Source of the DNA: Eubacterium sp.
GTDB taxonomy: Bacteria > Bacillota > Clostridia > Lachnospirales > Lachnospiraceae
Direction of reading: 5' to 3'
DNA: 64,000 bases
Assembly (NCBI GenBank): GCA_024690665.1
Contig: JAILOU010000044.1
Coordinates: 38,845-102,844, forward strand
The notes under the pieces are model-generated. The model saw nothing but the letters and a program-made list of their open reading frames with translations, searched no databases and was not told the origin of the DNA. This document shows positions 19,168 through 28,028 of this stretch, one piece after another; position 1 is the stretch's first letter; the number at the start of each line of letters is the position of its first letter. The position numbers and the translations under genes are program-made.

Positions 19168-20534
19168 AGCGCACAGATAATGCTAATTACGCTTACAATG
19201 GCAAGCACTATTAGTAAGATGAATCCATGAGCGGTTCCGGTAATCGTGCCTAAGGTCATATCCATGGTGGCCTGAGAGGCGGCAACAATGGATGAGATAA
19301 TGGAGGTTCCAATTGCACCAAACAGCTGCGTGGCGGTATTGTAAACAGCATTTCCGTCTGCATTAAGCTGAGGCGCCAGTGCGTTAATGCCGTGGGTCAT
19401 CGAGTTGCCGATGACCATGCACTGTCCAAATGCGAATACCAGATAGACACCAATCAAAACCGGAACGGATGCATGCCGGACGACAATAAAGAAGATAATC
19501 TGAGCGGCAACGACAACAAGTGAGCCAAGCGTCAGCGGCAGGCGCGCTCCGACCCGGTCATAAATCTTGCCACTGATTGGAGAAAGCAGCATGGTTAAGA
19601 TGGAACCCGGAAGCATAATCAGTCCGGCAACCAGAGCGCTTTGTCCGATGGCAAGCTGCGTAAAGTTCGGAATCAGGTAGCTGACACTTAAAATCATAAA
19701 GAACGTAAGCGAATACGCTCCAAGTGAAAAGGTAAAGGTCTTATTGCGAAAGACTTTTAGATTAATCAGTGCATGTTTGGTCTTCTTTGATTTTTTGATA
19801 AAAAAGAGCATGCATACAACGGCAACTGCAATTAAGCTAAGGCATGGTACGCTGATCCAGCCATAACTACCGGCCATACTGCAGCCAATGATGAGGGTGG
19901 CAAATGCACCGGCCAGCAGCAGGTAACCACCGATGTCAAAGGATGGTTTTGACAGTTCAGAGGATTGTCGGATGGCAAAGAGCCCTGCAATTAAGGAAAA
20001 TACTAAAAATGGCAGAAGCACCAAAAAGATGGTTCTCCAACCATAAGTTTCCACCATAAGACCGCCAACGGTTGGACCGATGGCAGGGGCAACGCCTGTA
20101 ATCATCATTCCAACGCCCATCATCATCCCCATCTTCTCGTGCGGAGTCTGTTGCAAAATGATGTTGTACATAAGGGGCAGTGCAAGTCCGGTGCCAACGC
20201 CCTGGATTAATCGTCCTCCCAGCAGCAGGGCAAAGGTCGGAGCTACGGCAGCCAGCAGGGTGCCCGCAATAAATAAGATGATGGCGGCTAAAAAGAGAGT
20301 CTTCATCTTACATTTCTTATTAAAGAAGGAAGAGGTCGGAACGATAATGGCAAGTACAAGCAGATAGCCGGTGGTAATCCACTGTACGGTAGAAGTTCCA
20401 ATCTGAAATTCTTCCATTAAAGTTGGAAATGTCACGTTCATGGCGGTTTCAACTAAAACGCCGCAAAATGACATCAGTCCTGTTGCAACAATGGCAAGGA
20501 TAAGTCTTGCATCTAATCTTCTTTCAAATTCCAT
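19146..20534 (-). CDS. MFS drug/solute exporter, DHA2-like
   Basis: 462-residue integral membrane protein with many hydrophobic segments and MFS motifs: ILAIVATGLMSFCGVLVETAMNVTFPTLMEEF at the N-terminus, TSTVQWITTGYLL (typical of EmrB/QacA exporters), GGRLIQGVGTG, and SGKIYDRVGARLPL in the second half. Expected to export small molecules using the proton gradient. The start ATG lies inside the 3' end of the MarR gene (22-bp overlap), so the two are translationally coupled and the exporter is very likely controlled by that repressor. Confidence 0.92.
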   Translation of the reverse strand: MEFERRLDARLILAIVATGLMSFCGVLVETAMNVTFPTLMEEFQIGTSTVQWITTGYLLVLAIIVPTSSFFNKKCKMKTLFLAAIILFIAGTLLAAVAPTFALLLGGRLIQGVGTGLALPLMYNIILQQTPHEKMGMMMGVGMMITGVAPAIGPTVGGLMVETYGWRTIFLVLLPFLVFSLIAGLFAIRQSSELSKPSFDIGGYLLLAGAFATLIIGCSMAGSYGWISVPCLSLIAVAVVCMLFFIKKSKKTKHALINLKVFRNKTFTFSLGAYSLTFFMILSVSYLIPNFTQLAIGQSALVAGLIMLPGSILTMLLSPISGKIYDRVGARLPLTLGSLVVVAAQIIFFIVVRHASVPVLIGVYLVFAFGQCMVIGNSMTHGINALAPQLNADGNAVYNTATQLFGAIGTSIISSIVAASQATMDMTLGTITGTAHGFILLIVLAIVSVISIICALKKSSSH

Positions 20535-20983
20535 GTTTTTTCTCCTAATCCTGACTGTTCTAATGTCTGATATACCTCAATCAGTGAGGCTGAGGCATCT
20601 AATAATCTGCGATCGGTAAAGTCACGCAAGATGGAAGCCATCTCACGGTAATAGTCTTCGACATAGACCTGGTAGTATTTCGCGCCAAGGTCGGTCAGCT
20701 CCAGTGTGAAGATGCGCCGGTCGGTCTTAGACTGTTCTTTATTTACGAGATTTAGAGATTCAAGTTCGCCAATCAGCCGGGTAATGCTTGGACGTGTGAC
20801 ATGCATGGTATCGGCAATGTCACTGATCTTCACCTGTTCGCAATCTTGTTGCAGATCGTGAATTGTTCCAAGGATGCGAATCTGCCTTGGGGAAATTTCC
20901 TTTGGAAGATCCGGAAGGAAACTTAAAATCTTGCGAGCGTAAGTGCAGGCATCGATTAATGTCTTTAAAGTATCTTGTTTCAT
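20513..20983 (-). CDS. MarR-family transcriptional regulator
   Basis: 156-residue winged-helix protein: SPRQIRILGTIHDLQ, the recognition part VKISDIADTMHVTRPSITRLIGELESLNLV and the wing KTDRRIFTLELTDLG. First gene of a two-gene unit with the DHA2-like exporter. Its own promoter is overlapped by a perfect palindrome (see 21014), which fits autorepression relieved by an exported ligand. Confidence 0.95.
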   Translation of the reverse strand: MKQDTLKTLIDACTYARKILSFLPDLPKEISPRQIRILGTIHDLQQDCEQVKISDIADTMHVTRPSITRLIGELESLNLVNKEQSKTDRRIFTLELTDLGAKYYQVYVEDYYREMASILRDFTDRRLLDASASLIEVYQTLEQSGLGEKTWNLKED

Positions 20984-21013
20984 AGGTATAATCCTTTACA
21001 AAAATTATCTTTA

Positions 21014-21058
21014 ATAATTACCTTGGGTAATTATATGATGTAATCTATAAAATGTCAA
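21014..21058 (-). promoter_or_regulatory. MarR promoter with overlapping palindromic operator
   Basis: On the minus strand TTGACA (21058-21053), a 17-bp spacer and TATAAT (21035-21030) form a perfect consensus promoter. A palindrome with 9-bp arms, ATAATTACC-TTG-GGTAATTAT (21014-21034), covers the -10 and start region, the classic place for a MarR operator. Confidence 0.85.
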
Positions 21059-21170
21059 CAGGAATTATAATGCGTTGCAAAAATGCAAGGAAGGTGATAA
21101 TTTGCAAGCGCATATTTGAGAAAAGTATGTCCTATTCCTGCAACAGCGCGAGAAAAAGGAAAAGAAAAAC

Positions 21171-21186
21171 TGGCACGGGACTTGCT
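21171..21186 (+). promoter_or_regulatory. Sigma-54 (-24/-12) promoter for the cyclase/nickel-transport operon
   Basis: TGGCACGGGACTTGCT: GG at 21172-21173, ten bases, GC at 21184-21185, matching the sigma-54 consensus almost fully. Predicted start near 21197, 42 nt before the cyclase-family AUG. About 90 bp upstream lies TTGCA-AAAA-TGCAA (21075-21088), a possible activator site, but I did not find it at the other promoters. Confidence 0.88.
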
Positions 21187-21238
21187 GTATAAAATAGAGA
21201 AAGTATTATTCTAAAACACGAACAGGAGGAGAAATATT

Positions 21239-22123
21239 ATGCGTTTTGAAAATACTATGGAATGGCATAAAGCCTATGATGCAAGTATCTTTGATATGTT
21301 TAAGGGTGGCTCGTTTGAGCTGCTTGATCTATCAAATCCGTTTGGCCGCGGCAATCCACTATGGCCATCAAATGGGGATTTTCATATTGACCGTGTGCAG
21401 CATATGCCGATGCATTACAGATTGCTTCAGACATTTAATGATTTCCACATGCACAATTCAACACATGCGGATTCGCCATCACATGTAATTCCGGAAAGTC
21501 CATATACACATGAACTTCCATTGGAAAACTATATGGGCGAGGCGGTATGTCTTGATATTCCGAAAGGAAAGTGGGAACTCATTACCGTAGAGGATATTGA
21601 AAATGCGGCTAAGAAGGTAGAAGGCGGCATCAAAGAAGGTGACTGGGTATTATTAAATACCGGTACACATAGACGATGGGGCGAGAACGATGATTACTTC
21701 GGATATAGCCCGGGACTTTCCATTGAAGGTGCGAACTGGTTTGTAGAACATCATGTAAAGGGTGTTGGATTTGATATGCAGGCGATTGATCATATTCTGT
21801 ATACATACGCAGCTGAGCATGGTCCTGGACCATATGTTCCACGAATTGTAGAAGAGTATGAAAAAGAATTTGGACATCCTGCAATCGAGGATTTCCCGGA
21901 ATGGGAGCCTTGCCACGATATTTTGCTTCGTAACAATGTTATGGGAATCGAGAATCTGGGCGGGGATCTTGACAAGGTAACCAATCAGAGATTTTTATTC
22001 GTAGCATTTCCACTTCGCTGGTACATGGGCGATGGAACGATTGTAAGAGCTGTTGCGATTGTACCTTCTGATCGAATTGACAGAAGCGTGCCTGATAAAG
22101 AATATCCATACGGCGTATTTTAA
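21239..22123 (+). CDS. Cyclase-family metal-dependent hydrolase (kynurenine formamidase / isatin hydrolase superfamily)
   Basis: 294 residues. The family metal-binding signature HxxxTHxDxPxH appears as HNSTHADSPSH (usual form HTGTHVDAPxH). Further family features are LLDLSNPFGRGNPLWP near the N-terminus, VLLNTGTHRRWGE, and GVGFDMQAID. Members hydrolyse cyclic or linear amides (isatin, N-formylkynurenine and similar) and are usually Mn- or Zn-dependent; the exact substrate here cannot be read. It is the first gene after a sigma-54 promoter and is followed by a nickel transporter, so it belongs to the island's catabolic program. Hydrolysis of a lactone or lactam feeding the 4-hydroxybutyryl-CoA branch is my speculation. 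Confidence 0.85.
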   Translation: MRFENTMEWHKAYDASIFDMFKGGSFELLDLSNPFGRGNPLWPSNGDFHIDRVQHMPMHYRLLQTFNDFHMHNSTHADSPSHVIPESPYTHELPLENYMGEAVCLDIPKGKWELITVEDIENAAKKVEGGIKEGDWVLLNTGTHRRWGENDDYFGYSPGLSIEGANWFVEHHVKGVGFDMQAIDHILYTYAAEHGPGPYVPRIVEEYEKEFGHPAIEDFPEWEPCHDILLRNNVMGIENLGGDLDKVTNQRFLFVAFPLRWYMGDGTIVRAVAIVPSDRIDRSVPDKEYPYGVF

Positions 22124-22184
22124 TTCAATCGATTCAAAAGACTTGTAAGCGAGTCGTGACTATGAGGGATAAAGGAGAAGAAAT

Positions 22185-23201
22185 ATGCATATACCAGAAA
22201 ACTATTTGAGTCCGGCCACATGTGCCGTTATGACCGCGGCTATGGTTCCGATTTGGACAAATGCGGTCAGAAAAGTAAAGACAGAAGTGACGAAATCCAA
22301 GATGCCTCTGCTGGGAGTTGGTGCAGCATTTTCCTTTGTGGGAATGATGTTTAATGTACCGATGCCGGGAGGAACAACCGGTCATGCGGTTGGTGGAACC
22401 TTAATTGCCTTGATGTTAGGGCCGAATGCAGCCTGCATTGCAGTTACCATTGCGCTGTTGATTCAGGCGTTGCTCTTTGGAGATGGTGGAATACTGGCAT
22501 TTGGAGCTAATTGTTTTAATATGGCTTTCATACTGCCGTATCTGGGATACGCGATTTATCGGTTACTCAGTAAGAGAATACAAAGTGAAAAGGGCAAATA
22601 CGTTGCAGCGGGAATCGGTGCATATGCGGGAATTAACGCAGCTGCGCTGTGTGCTGCAATCGAGTTTGGAATTCAGCCGCTCTTATTTACAAATGAACAA
22701 GGACAGGCGCTTTACTGTCCATATGATTTGTCGATTTCCATTCCGGCAATGCTCGGTGGTCACCTGACAGTTTTTGGAATCGTGGAAATTATCTTCACGG
22801 TAGCAATCTTTGCTTTTGTAAAGAAGATGGCGCCGGATGTATTCCAAAAAAAGGAAAGCAAGAAGTTGAATGCAAGACCGATGTTTGTTTTGCTTGCAGC
22901 TCTTGTGGTAGCGGTACCGATTGGTCTTCTTGCACAGGGAACCGCATGGGGCGAATGGGGCGCTGACGAGATTGCGCAAACAATTTCTAATGGTGTCGCA
23001 CTTGGTTATACGCCGTCGGGATTGGCAGAAGGATTTGCACTGTCCAATCTGTTCCCGGATTATACAATGGCGGGAATCCCCGATGTGGTGGCCTATATCC
23101 TGTCAGCAGTTATCGGTGTGGCGATTACTGTGATTTTATTTAAGCTGATTTCAAGTCGTATGAAACAAAAAGTAGAGTTTTCAGAGGAAAATATTGTATG
23201 A
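22185..23201 (+). CDS. Nickel/cobalt ECF transporter substrate-binding component, CbiM/NikM with fused NikN-like part
   Basis: 338-residue membrane protein. It starts MHIPENYLSP, retaining the His2 region that coordinates the metal in CbiM/NikM (usual MHIPDGFL). Further NikM features are MPGGTTGHAVGGTL and LIQALLFGDGGILAFGANCFNMA. The C-terminal part (after about 220) adds two membrane segments and a periplasmic loop (GEWGADEIAQ...LSNLFPDYTMAGIPDV) like the small NikN/PDGLE subunit, so it is a NikMN fusion. Given LarBCE downstream, nickel is the likely substrate. Its stop overlaps the next start by 4 bp (ATGA). Confidence 0.92.
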   Translation: MHIPENYLSPATCAVMTAAMVPIWTNAVRKVKTEVTKSKMPLLGVGAAFSFVGMMFNVPMPGGTTGHAVGGTLIALMLGPNAACIAVTIALLIQALLFGDGGILAFGANCFNMAFILPYLGYAIYRLLSKRIQSEKGKYVAAGIGAYAGINAAALCAAIEFGIQPLLFTNEQGQALYCPYDLSISIPAMLGGHLTVFGIVEIIFTVAIFAFVKKMAPDVFQKKESKKLNARPMFVLLAALVVAVPIGLLAQGTAWGEWGADEIAQTISNGVALGYTPSGLAEGFALSNLFPDYTMAGIPDVVAYILSAVIGVAITVILFKLISSRMKQKVEFSEENIV

Positions 23202-24010
23202 CACATGAAATTCCATCCTGGATGCAAAAGGAAGAATCCTACGCAGCCGTGAAGGATCGAGATCGTTTTATTACGAAAAGTATGTTAAATATACTAAGTT
23301 TGCTAGAGCGCTTCCGTGAAAACGGAAGCGTCTACTGCAACGGTATTAATGCACTGGTAAAGCTTATTTACACCATCTATGCCATTGTGCTGACAGCCTG
23401 TTCGCACAACATGCTCTTTACGTATTTTTTGTTGGGAGCATTTGTTATCAGAAGTTGTTTCTTAAGGGAGAGGCAGTTGTCACGTGTGATGAGCGGAGCA
23501 GTGATTGCGACGATGATGTCGGTCCTTTTTTTACTGCCGTCTGTGTTTATGGGAAGTCCTGCGACCATGCTGACGATTTCTTTAAAAGTGTTTTTCTCGG
23601 TGGGCATGCTGCTTTTAATGTCTGTTACAACAAGATGGAATATGTTAACAGGGGCGCTTCGGTGTATCGGTATTCCGGATATCTTTATCTTTACGTTTGA
23701 TATTACACTGAAGTATATTGCACTCATTGGAGAGATGAGTAGGCAACTGCTAATTGCACTTAAGATTCGTTCAGTTGGGAAAAATGATAGGAAGGCAACT
23801 TCATTTGCCGGCATTGTCGGTGTTTTGTTTTTAAAGTCAAAAGAAACCTCGGAGGAACTGTTTGGGGCAATGCAGTGCAGAGGATTCGTAGGAGAATACA
23901 ATGCGATTCGAAGCGCTAGAATTCGAAAAAGAGATGTACTTGCATTTGTACTTATGGGCGCGGCATTCCTCTTTTTCTTGATTATGGAGGGCTATATAAA
24001 GGTATGGTAG
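23198..24010 (+). CDS. ECF transporter transmembrane (T) component, CbiQ/NikQ type
   Basis: 270-residue membrane protein with about five hydrophobic segments and the EcfT coupling signature near residue 170-215 (LIALKIRSVGKNDRK, then SKETSEELFGAMQCRGF in place of the usual A-R-G pairs). It links the substrate component to the ATPase. Overlaps NikMN by 4 bp and the ATPase gene by 7 bp, so the three transport genes are translationally coupled. Confidence 0.88.
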   Translation: MTHEIPSWMQKEESYAAVKDRDRFITKSMLNILSLLERFRENGSVYCNGINALVKLIYTIYAIVLTACSHNMLFTYFLLGAFVIRSCFLRERQLSRVMSGAVIATMMSVLFLLPSVFMGSPATMLTISLKVFFSVGMLLLMSVTTRWNMLTGALRCIGIPDIFIFTFDITLKYIALIGEMSRQLLIALKIRSVGKNDRKATSFAGIVGVLFLKSKETSEELFGAMQCRGFVGEYNAIRSARIRKRDVLAFVLMGAAFLFFLIMEGYIKVW

Positions 24011-24708
24011 AACATCATAAGACGCCAATTTTTCAGCTAAAGAATATCTGTTTTGCATATGGAGAGCAGATTGCGCTGTCGCATATCAGCCTGGAGGTTT
24101 TGGAAGGAGAAAGCATTGTCCTGACAGGACCAAACGGATGCGGTAAGTCCACATTGCTGAAACTGATGAATGGGCTGCTTTTTGCTCAGGAGGGAACATT
24201 TTTCTTTGACGGAGAAGAGATTACGCAAAAGAAGATGCAGGATTCTCTCTATGCGAAGACCTTTCACCAAAAGATTGGATATGTATTTCAAAATTCGGAT
24301 CTTCAGTTGTTTTGCGGAAGCGTAAAAGATGAGATTGAATTTGGCCCGCTTCAGATGGGGATTGGAAGCGAAGAAGTGACGCAAAGAAGAGAAGATGTTG
24401 TGAAACTGCTTGGGATTGAACATTTGCTTGATCGTGCACCGTATCATCTGAGTGGCGGGGAAAAAAGAAAGGTGGCTCTTGCCTGTGTTTTGTCGATGAA
24501 TCCCAAAGTGCTGGTGATTGATGAACCGCTTGCGGGACTCGATAGAAAGAGTCAACAGTGGTTGGTCGAGTTTTTAAAACATATGAAAAAAACGGGAAAG
24601 ACGATGCTGATCTCTACACATAATGAGGAACTTGCCGATCTGCTTAGCGACCGGATTGTGGAAATGAATGAAGCATATAAAATTGAGAGAATCCATAATA
24701 TTCAATAG
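24004..24708 (+). CDS. ECF transporter ATP-binding component, CbiO/NikO type
   Basis: 234-residue ABC ATPase: Walker A GPNGCGKST, Q-loop YVFQNSDLQLF, signature LSGGEKRKVALA, Walker B VLVIDEPLAGLD, and switch His in STHNEEL. The QNSDxQ form is typical of cobalt/nickel ECF ATPases. A single ATPase gene implies a homodimer. Last gene of the cyclase-NikMN-Q-O operon; it ends in a long bidirectional hairpin. Confidence 0.95.
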   Translation: MVEHHKTPIFQLKNICFAYGEQIALSHISLEVLEGESIVLTGPNGCGKSTLLKLMNGLLFAQEGTFFFDGEEITQKKMQDSLYAKTFHQKIGYVFQNSDLQLFCGSVKDEIEFGPLQMGIGSEEVTQRREDVVKLLGIEHLLDRAPYHLSGGEKRKVALACVLSMNPKVLVIDEPLAGLDRKSQQWLVEFLKHMKKTGKTMLISTHNEELADLLSDRIVEMNEAYKIERIHNIQ

Positions 24709-24725
24709 GTATTATGGATTCTCTC
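24685..24725. terminator. Bidirectional hairpin between the transport operon and the activator gene
   Basis: A perfect 16-bp stem (GAGAGAATCCATAATA with TATTATGGATTCTCTC) and 9-nt loop lie exactly between the converging genes; T-runs on either side are modest. Confidence 0.85.
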
Positions 24726-24729
24726 TTCA

Positions 24730-26256
24730 TTATTTACGTAGATTTTCGTAATCGATATTGTACTGTTTGATTTTTCTGGAAATGGTAGATGCATTCAGTC
24801 CGAGAAGTTCTCCGGCTTCACGAAGAGAATGACAGGATTTTAGAGCATTCTCCAGATATTGTTTTTCGAAATCTTCAACAGCGTCATGGAACTGTGTGAT
24901 TTGAGAAGTCATGGTGTGCATTTGTTCATCTTCCGCGGAGATATCAAGAAGATTTGTAATAATGCTATTGTCACAGGTTCCGGTGCCGGCACTGCAAAGT
25001 ACGAGATATTCTATAATATTCTCAAGTTCGCGGATGTTACCCGGCCAGTTATATTGTTTTAAAAAGGTTATCTGTTCATCAGTCAGGTGAAACGGCAGAT
25101 TGTATTTGCTTGAAAAACGTTCAATAAATACGCGGCTGAGTTCTTCGATGTCGGCCAGTCTCTCGCGAAGCGGTGGCACGTAGATCGGAATAACATTCAG
25201 TCGATAGTACAGATCCTGTCGGAAGCTCCCTTCCGCAATCTTTTGTTTTAGGTCTGCATTGGTAGAAGCTAAAAAACGGATGTTAAGATGAATTGGTTTT
25301 GTGCCGCCGACGCGGGTGATTTCCTGCGATTGAATGGCTCTAAGCAGTTTTACCTGCAGATCCATTGGCATGTCACCGATTTCGTCGAGCAGTAAAGTAC
25401 CGTTGTTGGCCATCTCAAACAGACCGGGTTTTCCCTTGGCATTGGCACCTGAGAAGGCGCCTTTTTCATATCCGAATAATTCTGATTCGATTAGATGCGC
25501 CGGGATGGAGGCACAATTGATTTTGATAAATGGCTGGTTGTTTCGGTTGCTGTTTTTGTAGATTTCATCGGCAATGACTTCTTTCCCTGAACCAGATTCA
25601 CCGGTGATTAATACAGTGGCGTCCGAAGCGCTGATATGCTTAATTAAGGTCCAGACATTGCTAAGAGTTGTTTCGCGACCGATCATCTGCGGTGACAGAT
25701 GTGCCTCTCCTTGCGTTGTATAACTCTGCGGATTTAGCTGCTCGACTTCTTGTACAAAGGCGTTAAAGTCATCCTTTAACGATTTTAGCGAAATAATCGG
25801 TCGGCTGCAGGCTACAACCTGATAGAGATTACCGTCTGCATCGAAAAGCGGTGTACCGACAACATAGCCCTTTAATGGTTTGCCGTGTGCATAAGTTGTG
25901 GAAAGACGAAATGCCGTTTTGCCGGATTTTAATACGTCAGGAATCGCGCCGCCGCTGTAGAGATGATCCTTGTGAATCAGTTCGTCGACCGTATGATCGA
26001 TAACACGGTCTAGTGTGATTCCGGTATTTTTTTCATAAGCAGGATTGGCATAAAGCACTTTCCCGTTTTTGTCTGTAATAAAGATGCTGTCATCAAGTCC
26101 GTCTACGACTTCTTTAAAATCAATGCCCTTTTCCGCGAACAGATTTAAAGATTGCTCGATTTCTTCAAAATCTTTTTCGAAGCCGGAGATGTCTAGCTGT
26201 TTCGTAACACGGCTCAGTAAGTCTTTTACCTTCTTGATTGATAAATATTGATCCAT
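24730..26256 (-). CDS. Sigma-54-dependent transcriptional activator (PAS-AAA+-Fis)
   Basis: 508-residue bacterial enhancer-binding protein that uses ATP to open sigma-54 promoters. The N-terminal part (about 1-45) is helical, followed by a PAS sensor (about 48-160: DSIFITDKNGKVLYANPAYEKNTGI). The AAA+ domain starts near 190: Walker A GESGSGKE (219-226), the sigma-54 contact loop GAFSGA (266-271, usually GAFTGA; Ser substitutes for Thr) and Walker B TLLLDEIGD (287-295), with an R-finger segment further on. The C-terminus is a Fis-type helix-turn-helix (REAGELLGLNASTISRKIKQYNI). There is no receiver domain, so a ligand or redox state sensed by PAS probably controls it. It lies in the middle of the sigma-54 promoters found here and is the obvious activator for them. 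Confidence 0.95.
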   Translation of the reverse strand: MDQYLSIKKVKDLLSRVTKQLDISGFEKDFEEIEQSLNLFAEKGIDFKEVVDGLDDSIFITDKNGKVLYANPAYEKNTGITLDRVIDHTVDELIHKDHLYSGGAIPDVLKSGKTAFRLSTTYAHGKPLKGYVVGTPLFDADGNLYQVVACSRPIISLKSLKDDFNAFVQEVEQLNPQSYTTQGEAHLSPQMIGRETTLSNVWTLIKHISASDATVLITGESGSGKEVIADEIYKNSNRNNQPFIKINCASIPAHLIESELFGYEKGAFSGANAKGKPGLFEMANNGTLLLDEIGDMPMDLQVKLLRAIQSQEITRVGGTKPIHLNIRFLASTNADLKQKIAEGSFRQDLYYRLNVIPIYVPPLRERLADIEELSRVFIERFSSKYNLPFHLTDEQITFLKQYNWPGNIRELENIIEYLVLCSAGTGTCDNSIITNLLDISAEDEQMHTMTSQITQFHDAVEDFEKQYLENALKSCHSLREAGELLGLNASTISRKIKQYNIDYENLRK

Positions 26257-26416
26257 GTATATCCCCTTTTGTCAATTAATCCAAATAATATTTTTTTATG
26301 TCAACTGTAATTTCCTATCACAATTCTAGCAGACAACACTAGGTCTGTAAAGAAAGCCAAATGTCCTAGAAAGCCAGTGTTTATGCGGATTTGTAACAAG
26401 ACTGTGAAGGAAAAAC

Positions 26417-26432
26417 TGGCATGAAAATTGCT
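26417..26432 (+). promoter_or_regulatory. Sigma-54 promoter for larBCE
   Basis: TGGCATGAAAATTGCT: GG at 26418-26419, ten bases, GC at 26430-26431. Predicted start near 26443, about 25 nt before the larB AUG. The rest of the 211-bp gap to the divergent activator gene has an imperfect CTAGG/CCTAG repeat (26340-26370) but no site shared clearly with the other promoters. Confidence 0.88.
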
Positions 26433-26467
26433 GCTTATAATAGTATCAGGTATTGGAGGAAATAATT

Positions 26468-27220
26468 ATGGATCAGGAATATTTGGAACATATACTCGAA
26501 GCAGTTTCGAGTCACGATATGGAGATTGAACATGCTCTAAATGAGCTTAAGAATCTTCCGTATGAAGATATTGGATATGCCAATATCGATGAACATCGAA
26601 ATCTCAGAACCGGGCAGGGAGAAGTCATCTTTGCACAAGGGAAGACGCCTGAACAGACTGCTGGCATCGTAAAACGTATGATGGAACACAACCGCAATAT
26701 TCTGGTGACTAGAGCGGATGAAAAGCAGTATGAAGCAGTAAAAAAAGTGGCACCGGATGCGACTTACGTGGAGATCGCACGTATTATATTAATCGGACAG
26801 ATGCCAAAACCCGAGAAGACAAAGGGGCCGATTGCCGTTGTGACGGCCGGAACTTCAGATATACCGGTTGCGGAAGAAGCCGCTGTAACAGCGCAGTATT
26901 TTGGAAATGAGGTTGACCGAATCTACGATGTCGGAGTGGCCGGAATTCATCGGCTTTTTGGTAAGATGGACCGGATTAAGAAGGCTGAAGTTATCATTGT
27001 AGTTGCGGGCATGGAAGGTGCACTGGCAAGTGTTGTTGCGGGACTGGTAAGCGTGCCGGTCGTGGCAGTGCCGACCAGCGTGGGATATGGAGCAAGTTTT
27101 GGAGGACTTGCGGCTCTTTTGTCTATGTTAAACAGCTGCGCGAATGGTGTTGGTGTTGTCAATATTGATAATGGATACGGGGCTGCGTGCCTGGCTTCAA
27201 AGATTCATATCGGAAAATAA
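26468..27220 (+). CDS. larB: LarB, pyridinium-3,5-biscarboxylic acid mononucleotide synthase
   Basis: First enzyme of nickel-pincer nucleotide synthesis: carboxylates and hydrolyses nicotinic acid adenine dinucleotide. 250 residues from ATG 26468; a TTG-started longer form at 26453 would contain the GGAGG ribosome site and is rejected. Family features: NIDEHRNLRTGQGEVIFAQGKT, AVVTAGTSDIPVAEEA, VAGIHRLF, VAGMEGALASVVAGL and SCANGVGVVNIDNGYGA; Cys224 sits where the covalent catalytic Cys lies (C221 in L. plantarum). The PurE-like AIRC fold is evident. First gene of larB-larC-larE. Confidence 0.96.
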   Translation: MDQEYLEHILEAVSSHDMEIEHALNELKNLPYEDIGYANIDEHRNLRTGQGEVIFAQGKTPEQTAGIVKRMMEHNRNILVTRADEKQYEAVKKVAPDATYVEIARIILIGQMPKPEKTKGPIAVVTAGTSDIPVAEEAAVTAQYFGNEVDRIYDVGVAGIHRLFGKMDRIKKAEVIIVVAGMEGALASVVAGLVSVPVVAVPTSVGYGASFGGLAALLSMLNSCANGVGVVNIDNGYGAACLASKIHIGK

Positions 27221-27242
27221 AGAAAACAGGAGATAATCAGCT

Positions 27243-28028
27243 ATGGAAAAAGAAAAACAGGTTTTATATCTGGAATGCAAAACAGGAGCGGCCGGTGATA
27301 TGCTGATGAGTGCATTGTATGCGGTTTTGCCGGAAGAAAAACAAAAGGAATTTTTACAACAGATGAATGCAATCAGTGATGAGATTCAGGTGAAACCCGA
27401 GGAGAAAAAAAGCTATGGAATCGGCGGAATCCACATGAACATTACGATTCGCGGAAAAGAAGAAGATGAACATTTCGCCGAGCATGGACACCACCATCAT
27501 CACCATCACGGTACGTCCTGTCAGCAGATGCTTGAAAAGATAGCATCTCTTAATCTACCGGATTCTGTTAAGGAAGATGCCACGGAAATCTTTCAGATGA
27601 TTGGAGAGGCGGAGAGCCAGGTACATAAAACAAGGATGGATCAGATTCATTTTCATGAAATCGGAACTATTGATGCACTTGTAGATGTAGTGGGATGTTC
27701 TTATGCTATATATCTGCTTGGCGCCGATCGTATTGAATCGTCGCCTGTTTGTGTTGGAAATGGAATGGTTCGCTGTGCACATGGTTTATTGCCGGTTCCG
27801 GCGCCGGCAACAGCACAAATCGTAAAGGGAATGCCGATCTATAGCAGTCGTTTTGACGGGGAACTTCTGACACCGACAGGAGCAGCGGTAATTAAGCACT
27901 TTACAGGCGATTATAAAAAAGTGATGCAGATGAAAGTGGATGCGGTCGGTTACGGGATCGGAAGCCGTGTCTATGAAGAACCAAGTTTTGTCAGAATATT
28001 TAAAGGGCGGGAGAGCATGAACGTATGA
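27243..28028 (+). CDS. larC: LarC, nickel insertion protein, LarC1 portion only
   Basis: LarC is the CTP-dependent cyclometallase that puts nickel into the pincer cofactor. This copy has 261 residues (LECKTGAAGDMLMSALY, a His-rich metal loop with seven consecutive His at about 84-90, DQIHFHEIGTIDALVDVVG, GLLPVPAPATAQIVKGMP, ELLTPTGAAVI, GYGIGSR). Full LarC is about 400 residues; in L. plantarum it is read as larC1 plus larC2 through a frameshift. Here the frame stops where LarC1 would end and overlaps larE by 4 bp, and neither alternative frame offers a LarC2. So the CTP-binding C-terminal domain is missing from this locus. Confidence 0.92.
   Translation: MEKEKQVLYLECKTGAAGDMLMSALYAVLPEEKQKEFLQQMNAISDEIQVKPEEKKSYGIGGIHMNITIRGKEEDEHFAEHGHHHHHHHGTSCQQMLEKIASLNLPDSVKEDATEIFQMIGEAESQVHKTRMDQIHFHEIGTIDALVDVVGCSYAIYLLGADRIESSPVCVGNGMVRCAHGLLPVPAPATAQIVKGMPIYSSRFDGELLTPTGAAVIKHFTGDYKKVMQMKVDAVGYGIGSRVYEEPSFVRIFKGRESMNV

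Noticed and set aside
21075..21088. TTGCA-AAAA-TGCAA as the sigma-54 activator binding site
   Set aside because: Position fits an enhancer, but I could not find the motif near the other five promoters, so it is kept only as a remark.
26453..26467. TTG start extending LarB by five residues
   Set aside because: It would translate through the GGAGG ribosome site used by the ATG at 26468.
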